From assembly GCA_026770025.1 (NCBI GenBank), contig JAMXDE010000009.1, positions 1,711,001 through 1,775,000 on the forward strand: a stretch of DNA of 64,000 bases, written 5' to 3'. Positions within the stretch are counted from its first letter, which is position 1, and every line of letters begins with the position of its first letter. Shown piece after piece: positions 56,118 through 64,000 of the stretch. Source of the DNA: Craspedostauros australis (taxonomy: Eukaryota; Bacillariophyta; Bacillariophyceae; Mastogloiales; Achnanthaceae). A program made the translations under genes and the position numbers. The notes beneath the pieces were generated by a model. That model did no database searches. It saw nothing but the letters and a program-made list of their open reading frames with translations, and was not told where the DNA came from.

Positions 56118-59100
56118 TCAGACATCAAATCTCGCTCTCTTCCGTGCAGATCCTTGTTTCCCCTCCCTTCGCGCTTGTGCTTTCGTGTCATCACTGGTCT
56201 CCCTCTCTCTCGTCACCTCCGCAGCCGCTGATGCTATTGCTGCTGGAATCTTTGCCGAAGACCGATCGCCGTACCCTGAAACCACACTTTCCTCTGTCCC
56301 CATCTCCATCTTCATCGCCGAATCCGACCCTGCTTTCAATGGCGTTAGATCTGCCTTGCGCTTCCCACCGTCACGCCCAAACGACATCACATACGGATTG
56401 GCAATCAAACGCACCGTCTTGAGAAGGTAGTGAACCTTGGCGGCCTGGAAAGTCTCGGTCGCACTCCTGGGAACGATGTCATCCCTCGATTCATCCATCT
56501 GCTGCATGGTCTCCTCGACGCTGTCTTGGGCGATCAACGTCTCCACCTTCACGGATCCCTTCGCGCCCATCCTCCACGCGCGCGCAACGGCCTGTTCTTG
56601 AAGCGATCGATCGAATACCTTCTCCATGAAGAAGATGTGGGTGACGAAGCTCAGGTCCAGCCCTTCGCTGCCGTCCTTGCCCAACAAAAAACAGAAGCAG
56701 TCGTCATCGTGATGGAACCTGTGGAGCTCTTGGCTTCGGTACCGTCCCCAGTACTCGGCAACGCATCCGCCACCGAATCGCTTCAGCAGCCGATGCCCGA
56801 TCATATTGAGAACGATCCGGAATTGAGAGAAGATGATCACCTTGAGTGGTCGCGGGTGTGATCGCGGGTGTGATTGTGACGATGTGGCGTGTCTCACCGT
56901 CTTGGTTTGGGCCCGAAGTCTCGAGCTGCTGGCACACAGAATTGCCAGCTTGTTGACAATATGCGTGGCCTTCGATTCGGTGTCCGGGCATTTCTCGGCT
57001 TGCTTGAAACAGATGCCACAGCGAGCATCGTCTTTGATCAACACACATGTACCGTGCTCAAGTCGGCATACGGTGCACACGCCATCTGCGGCAGCTCTGC
57101 TGTATGTGCAGACATGCTTGTTGCCGGATCTTGACTGGCCTGGATTGAGCACAACTCGTTGCTGGCGCTGTTGCTGCTGCTGCGGATGCAGGGCGGCGCG
57201 GTCATTCTGGATGCGCCGTGTGTCGCCGACATCATTGGCATTGGCACCGATATTGCCATGGCCGATGCTACCATTGATGGTGCTATTGGCAGTGGTAGGA
57301 TCGTAGTTCCCGGATCTCGTGCTTCCAACGTTGGGGTTGCCTTGACGTGGGTCTGCAGGTGTGTGGCCAGAGTTTGGACCCGCCGTCGTTGTCATCGCCG
57401 CCAACGATGCCATCAGCATCTTCCTCTTCTTCTTGGCCGTGCCTTCCTCGATGTTGTGAAGCCACTGGTAGTCCATGCCAGGCTGCAGCTTCTGGAAGCT
57501 GTCGATATCGAATTGCTGATCGCACACGATGCAGCGATCCGACCCCCCATCGGCGCACTCGGTGCACACCAAGCACCCGCATGGGAACACCAGGAGCATG
57601 CTCAGCGCAAGCTTGCAGCAATCGCACGACGACAGCTTGTCTGCCAATGCATCCTGCACGTATTGCAGGACACGCTGCTCCTTCTCTGGCTCATTTCCAA
57701 GATGCACTCCCAAGTCTCCAACGAACTCTTTCCAAAATGCATCTGTCAGCGTGGGAAGGACGCGCGTGCCACCGACGCAGACCAGCCGCAAGTTCTGCAG
57801 AGCCTTCTGAGCGTGCTTGACTTGAGACTTGTGAAGCAAAGAATCCTGCGTCCCACTCGTCCTGCCTTCCATCGATGTGATGAGCAGGTTCGATTGTATG
57901 GCTCCAACCAATGTGTTGTAAGTTGTGATTTCTTCGTGGCTCATCGGCAGGACTGTGGTGGAAACATCGGGCAAAGGGAGCTCCTCGATATCCTTCTTCG
58001 TGTGTCTCACCATGAACATGGATAGAAGCGATTTCAATCTCTGGAAGGCGCAGAGGGCGCCTTGATTCCATCCCCGGTGGATGAGGTTGTGCCACACGGC
58101 ATCTCCATCTCGACGACGGGAAAAGAAGTCATGCTGGAGGAAGCTGAACAAGTTCGCAATGTTCGTCAAACCGGAATGCGTCGAGGTTCTGCGCGTCGGA
58201 GTGCCTGTCATCGCCCACCTACGCTGCGCGCAGATCCAGGAAGCGAAACAGATCGAAGAGCTCTTGCTGTTCTTCCCCATCGAATGGCCTTCGTCGACGA
58301 TCATGCGGAGCCAGTACACCTTGAGCAGCGAGCATGCGTTGTCCTCCTTCATTTGAGTGTCCATCATCTCGTAATCGCGGTACTTGAAGGATGCGATGCT
58401 GGCAGGTGAGTTGACCTCATTCTCGAACGATCCATTCTTCCATTCATGGGAAAATCGCTGCGTTGACGTGAGGACGATGGTAAACATGGCCAAGAACTTC
58501 GGGCATGGCAGTTGGCGTGTGTTCGTTTTGTCCACAAATAGGAAAGCCGAATGCGTCTTTTCCACTTCGCACTTGAACACTATCCTTTCCATTTCCAGGT
58601 GTGACGCCTCTGTTCCATCGTACTGGAATATGATGGGGGTGTGAGGGCAGCAGTATCGCAAGTCGACGTGCATCTCGATTTGCTCCTGTGAGTCCATCGA
58701 TGGATCGATGGACGGATAGACGGACGAATAGATGGGTATACGCATGAGCGGGTGCGTGAGACGGCATACGCGAAAAACACATGGGCGAAGTTCACGTTCA
58801 CACGTCAAATCGATACGTTGGTGAGAATTGGGTCTGGCGGTTTGATGAATCAGCAACAACTCTTGGCCATAGCTCCTTTGAGAAAGTGAAACTTGCGCAT
58901 ATCTTCGTTGGAATGGGCCACACACCACTCTGACGAGGTACTCTTGCACGGTATACCTTCATATTACGTCTCCGTCAGGCACAGGTGTCAGCCACCTTTA
59001 CTTACCAGCCAATGATCAAGCAAGACGGACGGCACCACCATCAGCGTGCTCGATGACGGAGTCAGAGCCTTCATGAAGTTCCTCCTCTTGTCTTGCTCGA

Positions 59101-61679
59101 TCAACGCAGCCACTGACGAATTCGGTCGAGACGATGCGCGGCCGAACGTTCGGGACGCGATGCTCACTTGTTCCTGTTTGAACTGCCCCACAATCCGATG
59201 GAAGGAACGCTGCATTGCAGTAGCGATCTGATGGATGATGTGATTGCTTGGGTTGTAGACCATCGCGTTGCTACGTCGGTGTATGCGAAATATGGTGGGT
59301 TGGTTGGATCATGCCGATCATGCATTCGGTACCATACATACCAGACGTACGAGTAGAAGCGGGGAGGCAGAAGAATGAAAGCAAAGTTAGATCCTGAACG
59401 TGATACCGTGAATGCATCGCATGGATGCATTGCGTGAGTGTCAAAGAACCACAAATGCACAATGGGAGCACATGCATACGCCCACCCACTCACACTCACA
59501 CACACATGTTCACGCAAAACGGAGAGTGCCGATCCACATGGGGAGTTCTCCAAACTCACCGAAAGCAAAGATCCACATCCGCGACGAATCTTTGAAAGTC
59601 GTGGCCATAGGCCCCGCTGTCATTCTTCCTTCGAATCTCTGAAATGCTGATCGGGTGAGTGATGACGTCGAAATAATCGGGACATCCATCACGAACGGGA
59701 TCCACAGGATGGAGGAAGGTGGATGAAGCGCGGTTGCTTCGCATGAGCCTGGCGATGATTCTGTTCAGCGCTGGGCAACGGAACTCGGGCACCACTTCTT
59801 CTCTCCAGTACGCCTCGAAGATCGAGGAGGCCGATGGGAGCGACAACGACAGCGACGTCGACGATAAGGCTGATGGCGTCGGTGATGACGACCTGCTGAT
59901 CTTTGGAGTTTTGTGCTCGGCAGCCGACGGCATTGATTTTGCGCGTTTGTTGCGCAGGCTTCTTTTCATGGAGACGGGAGGCTCACCGGTGATGCTCTTA
60001 TTGTCGCTCTTGACTTTGTCTACCGCGGGTATCTTCGATGACATGCCGATCGTTTGCAGGATGAGCGAAAGGACGGTGATCGTCTTCCCAAGGCCCGGAT
60101 CATCACAAAGCAATCCCCCGCGCGCGACGGAACGATCGATCGAAACCACGGCCGTCTCGTCGTAGACCAGACCCGTGCTTTGCGACAGCCGGATCTTGGG
60201 TGATACTCCTACTGGCATAGATACGCCAGGCCGAGGAGCCAGCAAAACCGTGGCTCCGCCCGATGCGGATCGATGTGGATCGCCATGTTCTGTGGCGTCG
60301 CCCACGACGACGCGGCCCTTCATGGATGGCGATGACTGGACATGCGACCGCAGTATGTCACGTTCTGTCAGTTGGATCTGTTCCTTCGATCGCATCCACG
60401 CCAACGAGTCGATCTGATGGTGGAAAAGATTCAGCTTGAGGCCAGGTACCACACCCCTCAATGTGTACTTCAAGATCTTGCACGTGTTGGACAAGGACCG
60501 GATGGATGGTGCACGCAGGTAGGTCGAGATGTTGGAAATCAAGACATCCTTGGGAAGATTGGTGAGGAGACGCGTTGTGGACGAGTGCGATTGATGATCG
60601 TGCATCGCTTCTGTCGTCCGCGCATGCCGCTTGTCGTTGAGATGACGCGAGGCGCCTCGGATGTGCTGGTAGACCACCTCAAGGGAAAACTGTTGCGGAA
60701 AGAAATCGCTCTGCTGTTGCCGTGTTCTGCCTGTTGTGCCAATGCTGCGCGACGACTGGCTGGCGTCGTCACTGCGCGTGCTTCCGCATTTCATTCCATC
60801 TTTGCTCATCGAGTCGCATGTGGCGATTGCGAGATGCTCCATTTCTGCGTCAAGATGATCCCAATCGCTTCGAATCAACGTGAGCAGCAGCTGCGTGGAG
60901 TACGGAAGAGGTTTGGCGCATCGCACTTTTGCATTTGGTGGTTGCGGACGGATGCCGATAGGGGGCTTGGACGGCCCATCCTTCGTCGCAGTTCCCAGCG
61001 CATCGATCAACGCGGGGAAGGTGAGAGTAAGAACGATGGAACACCGACGTCTGACTGTGTCGTTGTCGTTGCTGATGTCGTCTTCCATGCAATCTGCGTC
61101 GGATGGATGCAAAACCAAGTTCGCCGTGTTGATCCGAACATGGCCCAGATCCTGGCAAGCCAGAACGAGGCCCAGCATCAATGACACGTCGGAACGTTTT
61201 CGCCGCTGCGACCCAATTGCACTTCTCACGTCATCACCGTTCTCGTTGCACGCCATGGTGGAAGCTGTAAGCGTTTGTGCACCGCAGTGCGGATACATCT
61301 CATCCACCATCCCGTGGAAGCGAGGTACTGCGTGGGCTAACCGCAATTTGAACGGTGAGTTGCCAGGCCGGTCATCATCGTCATCGTCGTTGCCGTCGAT
61401 GTTGAGAATGATGTGGTGGCATGCGTTGCACCGTTGACCGTTGCCATGGCTGCACGAGGCGCGACCGCTGACCGCTGCCTCCGTCGCGGCTTGGCAATGG
61501 TTCGGATGTGTGCTCCTGTTCTCGTTGCAGTTGTCGTTGTTCTCAATACCCAAATCGATGGCGTGCCATGAATCGATCCTGCGCAGATGGTGGGCGGACC
61601 CATGCAACAGCACGTCACATTGCTCCAACAGGATATAACCCAGGTCAGCTCGCGATGGTGCAGCTGCGGTGTTTGTCAT
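56118..61679 (-). CDS. F-box / SNF2 helicase / RING protein with inserted bromodomain
   Basis: Exons 59560-61679, 59006-59270 and 56118-58685 join in phase (289- and 320-base introns) to give 1650 residues. An F-box (LTNLPKDVLISNISTYL) lies near 375-410. SNF2 motif I is DDPGLGKTITVL near 530. A bromodomain follows at about 640-735: FLHPVDPVRDGCPDYFDVI, a Y-x-x-D-F-x-R-F block, then across the first intron NAMVYNPSNHIIHQIATAM with the acetyl-lysine Asn. Motif Ia (TLMVVPSVLLDHW) comes only after it, DEGH (motif II) near 928, MTGTPT (III), a RING-type cluster CDCCKLALS...CGCLVCTEC near 1190, a second Cys cluster, and helicase C (VIIFSQFRIVLNM, GSEGLDLSFVTHIFF, QAVARAWRMG). The F-box plus SNF2 layout recalls a plant family; chromatin remodelling with ubiquitin ligase activity is inferred. 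Start at ATG 61679 (MTNTAAAPSRADLGY). Confidence 0.88.
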
Positions 61680-62548
61680 GGTGAGGCTTTTGGATTGATG
61701 TGGTTGTGGGTCAGTAAGCGTGTGCCTGATGATCGAGCATGCGCGAGCTGCGGTGATGTCTGTGCGTGCCCATGTGAGAAAAGTGAAGAAGCGATTTGAT
61801 GTGTCACAATTGTGGCTGTGGTGGGGGGAAGTGTTTGAGAATTCGCGCGTTCTCGTCGTGGTTCTTCCAGTTGCAGTTCCAGTCGCACCCGCAGTCGCAG
61901 TTGTAGTCGTAGTTTGTGTTGATGACTGCATGGTTTGACGATTTGATCCCGTCACCACGTTGAAGTACCATGTTCATCGAATCTATATGTACCGCATATA
62001 TGGTATTACAACATTTGTCCGTCGTGATGAAACTCTCTGAAGAGAGATGAACCATCTGATCAAAACAATAACATTCAATAGGACACGAGCCTCTCTGCAA
62101 CTCAATGTATTAGTAGGTAGCAAAGAATAGGTTCCAATAGTTGCTCAACTCTCTCCAGATCCCCGTTGCCCTCTCCGATGTTTTGAGTGGCCTGTCCAAC
62201 AGCGAAGTCTCCGCCCATCACCAATCGCATCCATTTCGTCGGCACATGCGGTACTCGTGCGATGGTCTACTTCATGTTCTCTTTTTCGCGTGTAGAAGTC
62301 CACCGAGTCGATCTATCGGTCATTTCGGTTCGATGATTCTCACGACACAGATGCGTGGATCATCGAGTCAACGGTCCTGTGCAAGGTGGGGCACCTCCAC
62401 GCGCATCCTCGACAACGAGCGAACATGTGAATCTCACACACAGTCCCCCTCCGCCCAGCACTGCCCATAATACGCACGATCTATTACACCTCATACTCAT
62501 ACGATCCCTCCCTCCATCGATTCATTCATTGCGATTGCAACAGACAAG
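61680..62548. other. Divergent promoter region (SNF2 gene / SGNH-like gene)
   Basis: The minus frame of the SNF2 gene stays open to 61958 and encodes a Thr-rich low-complexity leader; it may be translated if an upstream start is used. No other feature is recognised. Confidence 0.4.
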
Positions 62549-64000
62549 ATGGGCACCGCGGTTCCGCAGGGCAACGCCGATGGCCAACCGGACGGCACGC
62601 GCCGATTGCAGGGCACAGTGATGATCCTGCTGTGCCTTTCCGCCACGCTGTTCTACTGGACGACGAAGGTCAACGAGATCGAGTCTCACGCGGTCATCGC
62701 GAACGTCGAGGTGAAGCAGAAGCCGCTGATTCGCGTCGAAGCGGAGTCCAGGTCCGACGGACGATGCATGCAGCTGTGTCCCAAGCGCCGCGAGGCCTTC
62801 CAGGAGCACTTCGGCGCCAATCTGCTGGACATTGCGCAGAGCCTGCAAGCTGCCTACAAAGCGCGCGATCGGTTGGTCACAAAGCTCAAGGACGATTACG
62901 GCGCTGACAATTACCAGAAGATGTTCCTCGATTCGACATCGGAGTCCAAGAAGTACGGATTCTTTCGGGTCGCCAACGACAAGACCAAGTCCTTGGAAGA
63001 TGCGCGACGCAAGATGAAGATCAAGATCCTCACGGTGCACAGAAACCTGCTGCAGGCGCACACCAACTTTGAGGGCTGCAACTGCATCGATGGCGATAAG
63101 CCGTTGGACAGCACGCATCAATCCATGGAGATTGGCAGCGACGTCCTCGCGCAGTTCGGCACCAACGTCACGTCCTTCGTGTGGACGACGGGTGGGCACA
63201 GCGCATCGGCGGCGCATGGCAACATGTTCAACGAGAGTTACACGGCCTACATGGAAGCTGCCGCGCAGGATGTCTTCAAGGCGGTCGGCATTGACTTTGT
63301 GGGCAACAACTACGCGATGGGTGGTACAGGGTAAGGTGTTTTTTTTTTCAGCTGTGATGATTGCTGCACCCACAATGGGCATGATACCCAAATCGCGATA
63401 CGGCAGCCATCCACGACGGAATTCACGCAGACAATGTCGCTCTCGAATTCCGAGTATGCACTTGATGCGAAGATGGATTCATCAGCGTATTTGTTATCAT
63501 CCGACGCAGACGCATCACTCTATTCCATTTATGCTCGTACCATGCCATGCCATGCCACACCATACTAATACTCATCTGTTCTGTTCAACTCGGTCAAACC
63601 CTCGCATCACGGCTCCCCAAATACCATCTCACGCGCACAGCTCGGGGCCCGAATTAGCACTCTGCAACCAAGCCATCTTCGGATTGGACTACGATGTCCT
63701 CAGCTGGGATTTCGGAATGACAGACGGCAAGAACTACAACCGACTCTCCTTGTACGGCTACCGCGCCGCGCTGAGTCCCAGTAGGCCCATCATCGTCGGT
63801 GTCGAGCTGGGTGGCCATGGTAGGCGTGGCCAGGCCTTCCAGGAATTTGCGGACATTGGCATTCCCACCTTCTTCACGGACCATCCCGCCGTGAATAAGA
63901 TGCAGGAGGCGATTCCCGATTCAGCGGACAAGACAGAAGACGAGCGCAATGCAATGCCGCCCTATGTGCGGGATTTCAAGTGCGGCACTCAGATCGAGAA
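62549..64000 (+). CDS. SGNH/GDSL-hydrolase-like type II membrane protein (3' end outside window)
   Basis: Exon 1 (62549-63330) and exon 2 (63641 to beyond 64000) join in phase 2 across a 310-base GTAAGG...CACAG intron to read NYAMGGTGSGPELALCNQAI. A short cytosolic tail precedes a membrane helix at about residues 24-38 (VMILLCLSATLFYW), so the catalytic part would be lumenal. TTGGHSASAAHGNMFNESY (about 214-232) holds a plausible nucleophile Ser within a GHS context, then comes a Gly/Asn block, NYAMGGTG, and further on YDVLSWDFGMTDG; this order matches SGNH hydrolases. The last block with Asp-His is not yet reached at the edge. Substrate unknown; an esterase acting on secreted glycans or lipids is possible. 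Confidence 0.6.

Overview
The window is nuclear DNA of a eukaryote with a secondary red-type plastid, most likely a photosynthetic stramenopile (a diatom or close relative). The best evidence is a fucoxanthin-chlorophyll/LHC protein at 15349-16383, whose N-terminus combines a signal peptide with an AAAFAP plastid-targeting motif. Genes carry GT-AG introns of about 120-450 bases, mostly with GTAAGT or GTACGT donors, so many proteins had to be assembled across exons by matching splice phase. The N-terminally extended phosphoglycerate mutase also fits the stramenopile habit of placing lower glycolysis in the mitochondrion.

Layout. 1-29 kb is ordinary gene-dense sequence: an ACAA2-type thiolase (+), an INSIG-like membrane protein (-), a WD40-like protein (+), a four-exon copine (-), a small putative membrane protein with an early in-frame TGA (+), a type II membrane glycosyltransferase-like gene (-) followed by a decayed tandem copy, the LHC gene (+), a PD-(D/E)XK-like protein (+), uracil-DNA glycosylase (+), TRAPPC10 (+) and a second intact glycosyltransferase-like paralogue (-). 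29-41 kb is an accessory region: an unrecognised 842-residue protein with a proline-rich tail (-), three unrelated tandem-repeat arrays (33 bp x about 41, 126 bp x 6, 74 bp x 3) enclosed by two copies of a 234-bp direct repeat, and an apparently intact PIF/Harbinger-type transposase (+). 41-64 kb returns to housekeeping genes: an ankyrin protein (+), an unrecognised 231-residue protein (-), a zinc-knuckle/IQ protein (+), ARF1-type GTPase with a 24-nt micro-exon (-), phosphoglycerate mutase (-), the tRNA 2'-O-methyltransferase FTSJ1/TRM7 (-), ribosomal protein L10a (+), a small membrane protein (-), a 1650-residue F-box/SNF2/RING protein with a bromodomain inside its helicase core (-), and an SGNH-hydrolase-like membrane protein cut by the right edge (+).

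The genes form no single pathway. They cover lipid beta-oxidation, membrane traffic (TRAPPC10, ARF1, copine), light harvesting, DNA repair, translation and chromatin. The most unusual items are the bromodomain nested between SNF2 motifs I and Ia, the repeat-array island with 165-bp higher-order structure bounded by a direct duplication, and the glycosyltransferase-like family with a fresh pseudogene. Similarity calls rest on recognition of motifs by eye; no database search was run.
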